Shown: positions 41,264 through 51,973 of the stretch, piece after piece
How the letters are laid out: every line of letters starts with the position of its first letter
How positions within the stretch are numbered: the first letter of the stretch is position 1
Assembly: GCA_928724745.1 (NCBI GenBank)
Contig: CAKMXJ010000032.1
Coordinates: 248,001-312,000 of the forward strand
Direction of reading: 5' to 3'
Length of the DNA stretch: 64,000 bases
DNA from: Anthracocystis setariae
Taxonomy: Eukaryota > Basidiomycota > Ustilaginomycetes > Ustilaginales > Ustilaginaceae
Translations under genes and position numbers: made by a program
Notes under the pieces: generated by a model
Database searches by the model: none
The model's input: the letters and a program-made list of their open reading frames with translations, nothing else
What the model was told of the DNA's origin: nothing

Positions 41264-42382
41264 TTACACGCATGTGTAACCGCCATCGACGATCAAATCG
41301 CTTCCCGTAGTAAATGCAGAGGCGTCACTGGCAAGGTAGACGACAGCTCCCTTGAGATCCTCAGGGTCTCCAAGTCGGCCCATGGGAGTGAGGTTTTCCC
41401 AAGTGGTGCGAAGCTCCTTGCCATTGGGACTGTTCTCGAGAACGGCGCGGCTGAGCGAGGTGAGCATGTATCCTGGCGACAACGAGTTGACGCGAATGCC
41501 GGACTTGGCCCATTCCACTGCCATGGAGCTGGCAAGGTGCTTGACCGCGGCTTTGGAGGCGTTGTAAGGCGCCTGCGCCTGAGGCACATTGACGACCGAT
41601 CCAGACATGGAGGCGATCATGACGATCGAGCCCTTGACCTTGTCCTCTATCATCTTCTTGGCCACCTCTCGTGCTACAAAGTAGGATCCGTTGATGTTGA
41701 TGTCAAAGAGCTTCTTGAGCTTGGCAGTTGGATACTCGGTGGCAGGGAAGTTTTCGACAATTCCGGCTGAGTTGACAGCGACGTGAACCTTACCAAAATG
41801 CTTGTGAATGTTGCCGATCACGTCCTGAACTTGCGCCTCGTCCGAAATGTCACAGCCATAGCCCTGAACATCGAGCTGACCAGGCTTGATCCCACCATGC
41901 TTGGTGAACCACTCTTCAACCTCTTTGGCGGCGTGTTGTGCCTCATCTTTGTTGATATCAATGATGGCAATGCTGTCAGAACCGGACTCGACAAATGTAC
42001 GAGCGATCAGGTTGCCGATGCCTCGAGCCGCACCGGTGATAACGCAGACTTTGCCCTCCATCGAGAAGCTGGCGAGCGTTCGCTGCGAGTGACGCCCTAC
42101 GCGCCCTCCCGTAGTGTTGTGGCCAACGTCATCACGCGGGTGACGCGGGGCGTCGTCGGGGTAAGGCACGATTACTTCGTCCTTGGTAGAAGCAAAAGGC
42201 TGTTTGTCGAGCGGGACAGCCTTGCCGTGATTCCTCTTGTCGCTCAAGGATCGCGACGAGCTGGCAAAAGTGCGAGCTGCAGCAGAAACGCGTACCGAGC
42301 TGGCCAAACCGGTACTTGCACTTTGAGCGAGTCCGACGAGACATCGTGCTGCTCGCGGAACGTTTGCTGAGCTGGTCAACAT
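41264..42382 (-). CDS. short-chain dehydrogenase/reductase with mitochondrial presequence
   Basis: The product has 372 residues. Residues 1-50 are Arg/Ser/Ala-rich without acids (RAARCLVGLAQSASTGLASSVRVSAAARTF), a likely mitochondrial targeting signal. After a linker of about 50 residues the SDR fold starts with GKVCVITGAARGIG, then DINKD, NSAGI, SIVMIASMSG, YNASK (catalytic Tyr and Lys) and SPGYMLTSL, ending IVDGGYTC. The pattern resembles fungal sorbose/arabinitol/mannitol dehydrogenase-like SDRs, so a polyol or ketose substrate is a guess only. The longer frame to 42538 starts with GTG and was not used. Confidence 0.85.
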   Translation of the reverse strand: MLTSSANVPRAARCLVGLAQSASTGLASSVRVSAAARTFASSSRSLSDKRNHGKAVPLDKQPFASTKDEVIVPYPDDAPRHPRDDVGHNTTGGRVGRHSQRTLASFSMEGKVCVITGAARGIGNLIARTFVESGSDSIAIIDINKDEAQHAAKEVEEWFTKHGGIKPGQLDVQGYGCDISDEAQVQDVIGNIHKHFGKVHVAVNSAGIVENFPATEYPTAKLKKLFDININGSYFVAREVAKKMIEDKVKGSIVMIASMSGSVVNVPQAQAPYNASKAAVKHLASSMAVEWAKSGIRVNSLSPGYMLTSLSRAVLENSPNGKELRTTWENLTPMGRLGDPEDLKGAVVYLASDASAFTTGSDLIVDGGYTCV

Positions 42383-43852
42383 GGTACTTGATGGAGGCAA
42401 GATAAGGTCTAGAGGTTGATGCAGAGAATCCTTGAATGGGTCAAGGTACAAATATGTAGCACAGAAGTTGGTAGACTCCGTGCAAGTTGCCGGATCGTCG
42501 GAAGAGTTCCTGGCAGAGGCGGTGGTAGAAACCGACACTTAGCCGAGCCGTGTTGACGTCGTAGAAACTTTCCAATGGCGCATTGGTCACCTTTTCCGTT
42601 TTGCCCCCCAGGCAATATCATTGCAATCTCAGATCTTGCGAGTGTGGATCGGGGAATAACCCCAAGTTGGTCGGAAAATGGATGGAAAGCATGCATACTC
42701 CGAGACTATCGGAAGCATCGATGTGCGGGGCAGGGGTCAACGGCGGGAAAAGGGAGCCGCACGGGCATCGGTGGTATTTTGGCCGACGCGTGCCCCCGTC
42801 TCTTTCCAACTCCACCATTCTCGCGGCTTGGTCTGGCTTTGGTCGGTGAGTGCAACATTCTTGCTCCGATAGAATCTGAAGCCCAAACTGTTGAGCCAAC
42901 AAAAAGCTCGGATTGATCATCGCAACGTATGCTGTGATCTACAGCTGCCACTGGTTTTGAACCGTATCCATGAGCCGTTTCTTGTGGCACGAGTCGCTAT
43001 ACAGGCGAACTGGAAAAAGACACCGAAGTGCGGCGTCCAAAATGATTGCATCGGAATGGGGTCGCTGCTGGAGGATTCGGTGAGCTGTCTGCATTCTGGC
43101 TGGTGGTTCGACACCAGAAGATAGAGAGAGACAGAAAGTACGGTATCTGCAGCAGTAAATAATCTAGGCGACTGCGCTGTTGCATGAGTCGGAGGAAACG
43201 AGCAATTTTGGGTTTTCCGACTTTGGCAGGTGCTGGTTGAGTAGAGCTGTAGTAGAGTAGTGGAGGCTGAAACCAAAACTCTGCCTTCGGCAACTTCCTA
43301 CTGCCGCTATAGCGAAAAAGCGCACGCACGGCCCTCCACTACTACTACACTATCCCTCCGTCTTCGCCCCACCGCAATTTCGAGACTCGATTCGGTGTCT
43401 GGCGAGAGCATGGACGGACACCGCTTGGATGCCCGTCTGCCACTCACACTTTGGTCGTCCTGGCTTTGGGCAACGCTTTTCATTCACGACCGAAGCCGAA
43501 GTGGTCTAGCCTGTCCTTCTGTATTGTGCAATACATCTCTGAATATCGAGCGACTTGAACCAGATAGTGGGAGATTGGTGTGGCTGCCAACTCTGCTGAG
43601 ACTTCGGCCATTTCAAGCATCGCCTGCATTGTGCCCAGTCAGTCTCGGTTAGACTCGCTACCACGCGGCTCTCTGAATTTGGTTCAACCATTTCGCCACT
43701 GAAGACGCTCCAGCCGGTGGACCTAAAACCTTTCTACCAACCCTCGTACCTCTTCCTCTTCCTCCATCTTCTCCAACTCTGATTCGTTGCATCCCACAAC
43801 AACGATTCACATCCCCGTCTCTTCTTTTATCGTGCTCTGCTAGATCATCAAG
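42383..43852. promoter_or_regulatory. divergent intergenic region between SDR and dihydroxyacetone kinase
   Basis: No gene is supported in these 1.5 kb. The last 150 bases before the kinase ATG are pyrimidine-rich and look like a leader. Short open frames on both strands lack family features. Confidence 0.45.
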
Positions 43853-45703
43853 ATGGCTACCAAGCACGTGTTTGACAGTTCCTCCGGCCTCGTGGAGCGC
43901 AATCTGCGAGGAACCGTGTCGTTGAACCCAGCTCTTCGTTTCTATGCTCCTCACAAGGTTGTCTACGATCCTGCGCACCCCAACAGCAAGGTCGCCGTAA
44001 TCTCGGGCGGCGGTGCTGGTCACGAGCCCGCTCAGGGTGGCTTTGTTGGCAAGGGCATGCTTGCTGCCGCCATCTCTGGTGACATCTTTGCCTCGCCTTC
44101 GGCCGCTCAGATCTGCTCCGGTATCGATCTGATCAACCACGACGCTGGTGTAGTCATGGTAGTGAACAACTACACTGGTGACTGTCTTCACTTCGGTCTC
44201 GCTGCCGAAAAGGCTCGCTCCGCTGCGGCTTATGCCGGAAAGCAGGGCGGCGGTGTTGAGACCGTCATCGTCGCCGATGACGTTGCCGTCGGTCGAACTC
44301 GGGGTGGGCTCGTAGGCCGTCGTGGTCTCGCCGGTAACATCTTTGCGTGCAAGATCCTCGGTGCCGCTTCCGACAAAGGCTTGGATGTCAAGCGCATCGG
44401 CGAACTCGGTCGTGCTCTCATGGACAACATGGTTGCCATTGGCACTTCGCTCGACCACTGCCACGTTCCCGGTCGTCCTAAGGGCGCAGAGGAACGAGGT
44501 GCTCTCGCCGAAGACGCTGCCGAGCTCGGCATGGGTATCCACAACGAACCTGGTTTCAAGCACATGGAAAAGAAGCCAGCTCCCGAGGCTCTCATCACTG
44601 AGATGCTCGACCTTCTCCTCAACCCCGACGACAAAGATCGTGCCTACACTCCCTTCGACAAGGACGATGCTCCCGTCTTGTTCATCAACAACTTGGGTGG
44701 AATGAGCCAGCTCGAGATGAACGCCATCACCGACCTGACGATCGAACTGCTTGAGGCGAAATGGGGTCTCCACCCTTGCCGCGTTCTGTGCGGTGCTTAC
44801 ATGACCTCGCTCAACGCCCCAGGTTTCGGTGTCTCGCTCATCAACCAGAAGCGATTCGAGAAGAACACTGGACAGAGCTTGCTCGAGCTGCTCGACCACC
44901 CCACCGATGCCTACGCATGGCTTGGCGTCCAGACCGGCTGGGGCTCGTCCACCGGCCACCCTCGTGACCGGAAGGCAGAGGAGAAGGAGGCAGCCGATCA
45001 CCTCGAGGCTGTTCGCAAGGCAGGTGGTTCGGTCAGCGGTCTCGGCGATGCCGGCGAATCGTCCAACGGTCCTGTCAACCCGCATCCCGAACTGGTCAAG
45101 AAGGCCATCATCGCGGCATGTGATGCTACGGTCGAGGTGGAGCCTACACTGACACGTTACGACACCATCGTCGGTGACGGTGACTGCGGTGAGACCCTCG
45201 CTCAGGCGGGCAACGAAGTCAAGAAGGCGCTCGAAAAGGGTGAAATCCCTACGGACAATGCCGCTGCTACGCTGATTGCGATTGGCGAGGTGCTCGAGTA
45301 TGCCATGGGTGGTACCTCTGGTGCCATCTATGCGCTCTTCTTCGCTGGTCTGGTGCAGTCGCTGCTCTCCAACCCTTCCGGCACCCAGGCAGACGCCAAG
45401 GTGTGGGGCAAGGCCGCACTTGACGCTCTCGAGAACCTGGGTCGATACACGCCTGCTCGCCCTGGTGACCGCACCTTGGTCGACGCTCTGGACCCCTTCT
45501 GCCGTGCTCTCGGCGCTGGCAAATCGCTTTCCGAGGCAGTTGAGGCGTCCAAGGTAGGTGCCGAGAAGACACAAGCCATGACGCCCCGGCTTGGACGTGC
45601 CACGTACGTCGGCAGCAAGGAGCAGGGTGACATGCCCCCTGACCCGGGTGCGTGGGGTATCTGGGCTCTTACCGACGGCGTTCGAAAGGGTTTGGGCCAG
45701 TAA
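43853..45703 (+). CDS. DAK1: dihydroxyacetone kinase (ATP-dependent, single chain)
   Basis: The product has 616 residues and no intron. It phosphorylates dihydroxyacetone in glycerol or methanol-linked metabolism and detoxifies it. The N-terminal DhaK domain has the family start (RNLRGTVSLNPALR, KVAVISGGGAGHEPAQGGFVGKGM) and the DHCHVPGRP block (His202, His204) near the site that binds substrate covalently in known enzymes. The C-terminal DhaL domain carries the ATP/Mg Asp cluster TIVGDGDCGETL (about residues 437-447), a GGTSGAIYALFF loop and AMTPRLGRATYVG near the end. Both domains are on one chain, as in yeast and Citrobacter enzymes rather than the bacterial PTS type. The length is normal for fungi. 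Confidence 0.95.
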   Translation: MATKHVFDSSSGLVERNLRGTVSLNPALRFYAPHKVVYDPAHPNSKVAVISGGGAGHEPAQGGFVGKGMLAAAISGDIFASPSAAQICSGIDLINHDAGVVMVVNNYTGDCLHFGLAAEKARSAAAYAGKQGGGVETVIVADDVAVGRTRGGLVGRRGLAGNIFACKILGAASDKGLDVKRIGELGRALMDNMVAIGTSLDHCHVPGRPKGAEERGALAEDAAELGMGIHNEPGFKHMEKKPAPEALITEMLDLLLNPDDKDRAYTPFDKDDAPVLFINNLGGMSQLEMNAITDLTIELLEAKWGLHPCRVLCGAYMTSLNAPGFGVSLINQKRFEKNTGQSLLELLDHPTDAYAWLGVQTGWGSSTGHPRDRKAEEKEAADHLEAVRKAGGSVSGLGDAGESSNGPVNPHPELVKKAIIAACDATVEVEPTLTRYDTIVGDGDCGETLAQAGNEVKKALEKGEIPTDNAAATLIAIGEVLEYAMGGTSGAIYALFFAGLVQSLLSNPSGTQADAKVWGKAALDALENLGRYTPARPGDRTLVDALDPFCRALGAGKSLSEAVEASKVGAEKTQAMTPRLGRATYVGSKEQGDMPPDPGAWGIWALTDGVRKGLGQ

Positions 45704-47522
45704 ACCACTCTATCAGTACAGTTTTTGCGTAGAAACGTAAATCTGCTTTCTTCTTCATCTTGTCATCAGTTGTGTTTCTCAATGTTAGTCACTAGGCAAC
45801 CACCTTTCGTCGACGCTTGTTCGATTGTAGGGAATGTGGGGAATGCGACTGTGTGTGGGGTTTGGAGAACGCGAGCATGGTGAATTGTGCAGTCCGGTGT
45901 CGCAGCCGGTTCGCAATCCCGATGTCAGCGTCGGCGGTAATCGCGCATAAGCGAAGAGGATGGTGTGCCGCCAAAAGGCTGGAGTCGCCACAGCAAAAAG
46001 AAGGGGAAAAGAAAGCCAAGAAAAAGTGGAGGCAATGCGGTAAGACAGGTTGCTGATAGGCAGCCAATACGCCTAAAACGTTTCTTTTCGTTTTGGGTCG
46101 ACTGTGCAGTGATGACAATTCGTATGTACCGGCGCGTAATGGTGCTCGACACGGCTTGAGCGAGTGGCAAACGAGGGACTAAATTAGGCTACTGCACTGT
46201 ACTCATGACGTGAGGAAGTGGGGAGCAACCCACGATGTTGGGACTGAAAGCTCGGCTTCCAAGATGTAGTGCCAAGTTTGAACGGTGCCTTCACTGAAAG
46301 CTGATGGTTTGTAAACGATCAGTCGCATTCCCCTGGCCCCTCGGCGCCACCTGTGTGATAGGAATCTCGAGCGCAGCACCTACAGTATGACATCGATTTT
46401 GTTGGGTAGACAAACCGTACGCCTGAGGTGCAGGAACGTGCATATATTCTTTTCTTTTTTTTTTTTCTTTTCGATTTCGTGTTGATCGGCGGATGTGCTC
46501 AGCTTGATTTTGAGTTTCGGCACAAAACGTCAAAAAATGAGCTGATCCGTCAAGTGCAGCGTAGCATGGCTCATCAATAAGCATGAGGGGTCCCGTGCTG
46601 ATCCATCTCTCACTGTTGCGTATGAGCGATGATAAACGGGCACAACGCAGTGGCGTGAACGTTGCTTGATGTCATCGACACATAGACGTCAATGGGATCA
46701 CATTTGGCGTTACGCAGGGCTGGATGGTGAGACAGGCACGCATGCGTCAACGAGGAGGAACAAGACTGTGTCGCGGGATCTGCTACTTTCCAAGCCTATG
46801 TCGACAGACTCGTTCGCTCCGGGCTCGCTTGTCTGCCGTTCTGTGCCGCGGTGCCAAAGCATTCCGGGATGTCCGTAGGTATGATTCTCGTCGCCAAACC
46901 AACGAGCGCGGAAGCGATCCGGTTCTGACTGCCGAGCCGAATAAGTAAGCAAAACATGCAATCGAAACGCCGACGTGGAGAGGAACACTTTGGTGACTGC
47001 GAACCAGTGAGCAGTCAGGCCATTTTTTCCACTTGCCAACTCCACTTTGAATTCAAAACTCACATTTCCTCCTTCTTCGATGCCAAACTAACGATCACAT
47101 TCTTAACTTCCTTCGTTTTTGCCTCACACTACTTTCGTTCCTTCAACTAGCTACGATCGATATCAACCCACACAACCCACTATACCACAGGTAAACAGCT
47201 CAATACCCACCTACGATACCCGACCACGATCGCGAAAACAAAGACATCTTATTGCTGCACCTTGCGACCTTGACCAGCCCACCGAGCCCACCTTCATTTC
47301 AACGGTTTCGGCGAATCCTACACGAACCAACAAAGGCGGTCTTTGAACTAGTCTGATTTAAGCTGCAGTACGCTCCATTCGTCGACGTCACGCTTCTCTT
47401 CCTTTGCTGCCAATTCAGTGACGACGTTTCGCTGGAGATAGACAAGAACGTGTCCAAGAAGAACATATCAGCTATCAGAACGCAACTGCTATCACTCGTC
47501 CTCGCAAACCACACCCATCAAG
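45704..47522. other. long intergenic region upstream of the DUF1769 gene
   Basis: I support no gene in these 1.8 kb. A T-rich tract lies at about 46448-46468. About 47050-47520 is rich in C/T and may be a long leader, possibly with its own intron. Short open frames lack family features. Confidence 0.45.
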
Positions 47523-49277
47523 ATGCCTCGCTTGAAAGTACAGGTTGGTCCGGACCGTTTCCACATGGAAGACTGTCGTCTCAACGACACACAGCGTCCT
47601 CATGAGATCGAGACCGAACACTTTGTCGGTCGCGTTCTTGTCAGAATCATCGACGCACCCGGAGCCAAAGACGGCGAGCCTGGCCGCGAATACTTTGAAG
47701 GCCGTTCGCGCAAGTTCTGCATCCAAATTGAAGGTCGCTTCAAGCAACGTTTGAGCGGCAATGATGTGCTCTTCGGCACGGACTTTGACAAGTTCGTTGA
47801 CTTCCCCCGAGCTCCTTTCAACGCCGGCATGAGGGTGGCCAAGTACATCGATCCTTGTACGTTTTACGAACTCCACCCTGACTCGGGTCGTCCGTACATC
47901 ATGTCGCCGTACATCGCATGTATGAATACGTTCTGTGCCTGGCCAGCGCCCTCGCGCGCTCACGACGCTGTCGTCGTACTGCGTCATACCCATCGGGGCA
48001 ATTCGCCAGACACGTCTCGTTCGGGTACTCCCATCATCGATCCCGAAAAGTCCAACCACAATCCACAGAACCACCTCGTCGCCAGCCCGCATGCGAGCGA
48101 AGGCGAGGAAGAGGGCGACATTGTACCACGCGAATCGCTCGATCGCAGCCGCAGCATGAGCGAAAAGAACTCGGCAGCCGCCAAGAAGAAGAAGGGCTGG
48201 TTTGGTGGATTCGGTGGTGGCAGTGGGCCAGCTAAGGAGGAGCGAATCCTCAAAAAGTACTGGCGCTTTGTCGGTTTCAAGGATGATCCGCGTGTTCGCG
48301 CATTGCTCGAAGCTCATAATGCCAAGTTGCGCGGTGGCCACAGCAACGGGCATGCGGATCCAGAAGCATCATTGCTCGAAACGCATGCCGTCGAACGTCA
48401 GGGTAGCGTTGCCAGTGTCGGCTCCGCTGTGGTTCAACACAACCCAGCCACTCGCACGCTGTCTTACCTCGGTACCGGCAAGCGATTCGAGGATGGACGA
48501 GCGCCCGACCGCTCATTGACCCCCAACCACGGCGATGCAGGTGAGGAGATGCCCATGTCTCCACGTGTCGGTAGCGGAACCTTTAGCGACATTGGTGCTC
48601 CAGACATTGCAGCCGCTCCTCCCGGCGATGTCGATGGAGACGCATCCACGAATGGCGATCACAGTGGTCCCGCACTTGTGGCACCCAGGCCCAAACATGG
48701 CGTGATCCAGCCTCTCGACGAGTCGGAAACACCGGCGCGACAAACCTCCGCGCAGCCGGAAATGCCTAAGCTCGAACGTATCGCCACATCGGTGCGGCAG
48801 GAGATGGAAGAATCGGCGAAATCGGACGGACTCAAGGATGGAGACTTCAAGCTGGCGGACGCCCTCGCGCAAACCCACATCAGCCGAACCGGCAGCGCTC
48901 AAAGCGGCTCCCCCGCTGCGCCTCCATCCAAACTGGACGAACAGTTGGGACCTTGGCGCTTCTCCGACCCGGGTACGGATATGATTGAAGACAACGCGTT
49001 CATCTTCACAACACAGTCGCTGCCTGTGCCCAAACGTCGCAAGCATTTCGCATCCGAGAAGAACCGCTTGGACTTCCACTACGATCCAGACGTCGTCTAC
49101 GGCGCTTCGTTCTTCACCGACGCCATGGACTTCAACACGTTCAACCTCGGCATTGGGCCCGTCAAACTCAACGTAGCGAGGTTCTTCAAGGATATGCCAG
49201 TCCGCTACACGCTTCGAAACACAAACGATGAAAACATCTCGTACGCTACCATCAGCTTCCAACTCGTAGAAGATTAG
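47523..49277 (+). CDS. DUF1769 family protein
   Basis: The product has 584 residues and no intron. The N-terminal 140 residues and the C-terminal 110 residues carry the conserved fungal DUF1769 blocks: LVRIIDAPG, KFCIQIEGRFK, GNDVLFGTDFDKFVDFP and FNAGMRVAKYIDP near the start, and AFIFTTQSLPVPKRRKHF, VYGASFFTDAMDFNTFNLGIGPVKLNVARFF near the end. Between them sit about 300 residues that are Ser/Pro/Asp-rich and probably disordered, with a Gly/Lys-rich patch around residue 225. The conserved halves look like beta-rich lobes of one domain split by an insertion. The function of the family is not known to me, and the neighbours give no hint. Confidence 0.82.
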   Translation: MPRLKVQVGPDRFHMEDCRLNDTQRPHEIETEHFVGRVLVRIIDAPGAKDGEPGREYFEGRSRKFCIQIEGRFKQRLSGNDVLFGTDFDKFVDFPRAPFNAGMRVAKYIDPCTFYELHPDSGRPYIMSPYIACMNTFCAWPAPSRAHDAVVVLRHTHRGNSPDTSRSGTPIIDPEKSNHNPQNHLVASPHASEGEEEGDIVPRESLDRSRSMSEKNSAAAKKKKGWFGGFGGGSGPAKEERILKKYWRFVGFKDDPRVRALLEAHNAKLRGGHSNGHADPEASLLETHAVERQGSVASVGSAVVQHNPATRTLSYLGTGKRFEDGRAPDRSLTPNHGDAGEEMPMSPRVGSGTFSDIGAPDIAAAPPGDVDGDASTNGDHSGPALVAPRPKHGVIQPLDESETPARQTSAQPEMPKLERIATSVRQEMEESAKSDGLKDGDFKLADALAQTHISRTGSAQSGSPAAPPSKLDEQLGPWRFSDPGTDMIEDNAFIFTTQSLPVPKRRKHFASEKNRLDFHYDPDVVYGASFFTDAMDFNTFNLGIGPVKLNVARFFKDMPVRYTLRNTNDENISYATISFQLVED

Positions 49278-49519
49278 ACATAGACACACGCATCATAGAC
49301 CGACCATGTAGACCCCAAGCGAGTATTTTTTTCGAGATTCTCTTTTTGCTTTTCGCTGACCTTGGCTGCGAGCTTGGTGTGTGAGTCTCTCATACAGATG
49401 CAAACGAAATTAAAATGTTCCCGATGTTTCAGATGGCAGGATGACAAGTCGTACAGCAAAGATACAGTTAAGCGTTGCTAAGGCAACGATATGAGCGACT
49501 GGGGCTGTCTTTTTCGTTG

Positions 49520-50333
49520 TTACTTGCCCTTAGAGGCACCCTTGGCGAGGTCTGCGTCGAGTTCAGACTGTTTTGCCTGCCTGGCGAGCTTCATCTGCTT
49601 CTTCTTGGCAATCGTGTTGAAGTAAGTCGAGAGGATGAACCTGATAAAAGTGAAGAAAGGCTCCCAAACCACGGCGGGAAGGTAGTTCTGAGCAATGGCG
49701 ATGGTGATGGGCGAGGTGGTCCAGGTGACCTTCATGACGGGCCAGAAGGCCGCCTTGACAGCCTTCTTGATGTTGTCGACACCGCGTGCGCCGTTGATGT
49801 ACGCCATCGAGCTGAGGTAGACGCAGTTGGCAAACACCGAGACGGTGAGGTTCGACGTGATGATTTGAAGGATCTTGTCGCGAGTGGTGGTGCGACCGGC
49901 GAAAGCCTTCTGAAGCAGACCGGTGAGGACGTGGCCCATGGGAGCCGAGATGAAGAAGCCGTAGATGAACATCTTGAAGGCTCGCTCGTTGATACCCAGC
50001 TTGGCGGCGTAGGTCTGGAGAAGGCCGACAGGGTTTTGTTGCGCTTGACGCTTCTTCTCGTCGAGAGAAGAGGGTGTTTTGACTGCTGGGGTGACACCGG
50101 CAAGGTGACCAGCAAGGATCTCGGCAAGCGCAGCAAGGACACCCGAAGTGATCATCCTGTGTAAGAGGAACAAAACATGGAGCCGATCAATAAGCTAAAT
50201 CGACAAGGCCTACAATTAGTGGTGAAACTGGGACTTACTTAGTGCGAAGAGGGTTGGCGGCAAGCGCCGAGAGATAACCCACGAGAAGCGGGTTGGTCGT
50301 CAGTGGCGACGGCTTAGATACGAGTGTCGACAT
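49520..50333 (-). CDS. Mpv17/PMP22-family membrane protein (2 exons)
   Basis: Exons 50333-50239 and 50156-49520 give 243 residues in phase; the donor is GTAAGT. The start is NPLLVGYLSALAANPLRTKMITSGVLAALAEILAG, with the junction inside the family's first conserved block. Then come a Lys/Gln linker, FIYGFFISAPMGHVLTGLLQ, a NLTVSVFANCVYLSSMAYINGA segment, and the signature VMKVTWTTSPITIAIAQNYLPAVVWEPFFTFIRFILSTYFN. Four membrane helices are expected. Members sit in the inner mitochondrial membrane or the peroxisome; the length and Lys-rich tail favour the peroxisomal PMP22 type, weakly. Confidence 0.9.
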
Positions 50334-51973
50334 TTCTGCGGGCAGGGAAGACGGTGTAATGTGGAGCAGCAAGTGACGAAGTTTTGATCAGCGAAAAAGA
50401 AACTTAAGTGGACGTAGGTCTTTCTTGGTCCGCTTCAACGTCGGAAGGCCCGTTGTACTAATTCAGCTCGGGCATTGGCGGCAATTCCATTTGCGTTGAA
50501 GCAACGCTTGCTCGGACGTTTCTGAACCTTATGACTGCATAAGCTTAAGAAGAAAGACCCAGCTTGCATGCATACGGCTGCACCCCTTCTGCCTCATCTC
50601 TGCTTGCTGGTTCCAGAGGTTTGCGACTTTGCGCGGCGATCCACCAGCGGAGGCGAGAGCAACGGCTGGACTCACTTTTGTGGCGATGGGTTTGGCGTGA
50701 GGATGTGGTGAAGTCGAGAGAGGTCAATGGCGAGGTCTAGGGGCCTGAAGGATGGCTACAGTGTTGGTGGTAGCAGGAAAGGATGACGGCCAGCAGCACA
50801 GGCCAAGCTACAACCAATTCGGTTCAGTTCAGGAAGCCCGGTCAAGCATCCGACCTGACCTAAATTTCCGCAAGGGTCTGGCGCGCCACTCCCATCTCGC
50901 CTTTCTCCACAATTTGGCAGCGCTACAACAAAACGTCCAACAGCTCAGCGCGATGCACCGACCGACCGACCGAAAGAAAGAAAGAAAGAAATTTGGCCCC
51001 AAAGTTGCTTAGCCGGAATACCCGGTCATCAACACAAGCTCTACCATTCGACTGCCCTGCCCTGGCTTGCCTTGCCGGTCTCAACGTCATGAGCTCAAAA
51101 CGGCGCAGTGTTATGATTCAAGTCATTCTCTAGTGCCGAGAACAACATCCTGGGTTGCCGTGAGCGCAGCGTCCGTTGCAACTTTGTCCGTCTGAAACTT
51201 GAAGGCTTGCAGATCTGTATACCCCGTCCCAAGCATGCTTTCTGTCTAACGCGAAATCGGCATGTGCCTCTAGCCGCCAACCGGTGTCTTGATCACCATC
51301 AACATCCGAGTGAGCGAGGTACGTCTGCCAGTACAGTAATGACGGCTCAGGTTCGCTGTCTTCCAAGTCCGAGTTCGCCAGGGTCACGTTTCTTAGCGCG
51401 ATTTAGCCGTGGCTTACATTGGGCGCTTAGACCACCAGCTACAGTATACGACTACCTGGACCTTATTTTGCGGGGAAAACAGTTCGCTTAACGCGGCCGT
51501 ACAATTGACGCAAAACACACACCTTCCGCACGAGACCCGGTACGATCCGCTGTGGTGGCTCACCGTCGGCGATGACAAGTCCAAAATCCAGCTAACGTTC
51601 CAAGCGCCAGACTCGGGTGTCCAGCCTGGCGCTAGCTTCACGAGCAGGCATTCGTGAACATGTGGGACGAATCTCGATTGCTGTGAAAAAGTGACATCCT
51701 ATGTTATGTTTCTCATTTTCCACAGCAAAAAAGTAAAGGTAATTGTAAAGGCTATCTCGGGCGGTAGAACTTGTCGAAGCGAAAAATTGCCGACGCGAAG
51801 CTGTAGGTGAAGAAGCTCGAGCGAGCGATGTTTGCGATGTTTCCAATCATCCACGCACCAACAAGCTTTTCAACTTCGTCACCTCTTCACCGCCATTGAC
51901 GTGGAATCTACCACTGCCTAGTATCTGGTCACCACATTGGACATACACGGCAAGCAATAAGGGATCTCTCTCC
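50334..51973. promoter_or_regulatory. divergent intergenic region between Mpv17-like gene and PRP19
   Basis: No gene is supported in these 1.6 kb. A microsatellite of GACC units running into GAAA units lies at about 50955-50990. The motif AGTACAGTAA occurs near 51331. Confidence 0.45.

Noticed and set aside
43658..45574. 638-codon open frame antisense to dihydroxyacetone kinase, longer than the kinase itself
   Set aside because: Composition (Gly/Arg/Val/Thr-rich, no domain) and exact codon register opposite a highly conserved gene show it is a by-product of biased codon use on the sense strand.
50955..50990. GACC/GAAA tandem units, GCCA units at 10278-10300 and GCAT/GCCT units at 3085-3120 as CRISPR-like or functional repeats
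   Set aside because: Unit sizes of 4 bases without spacers mark simple microsatellites.
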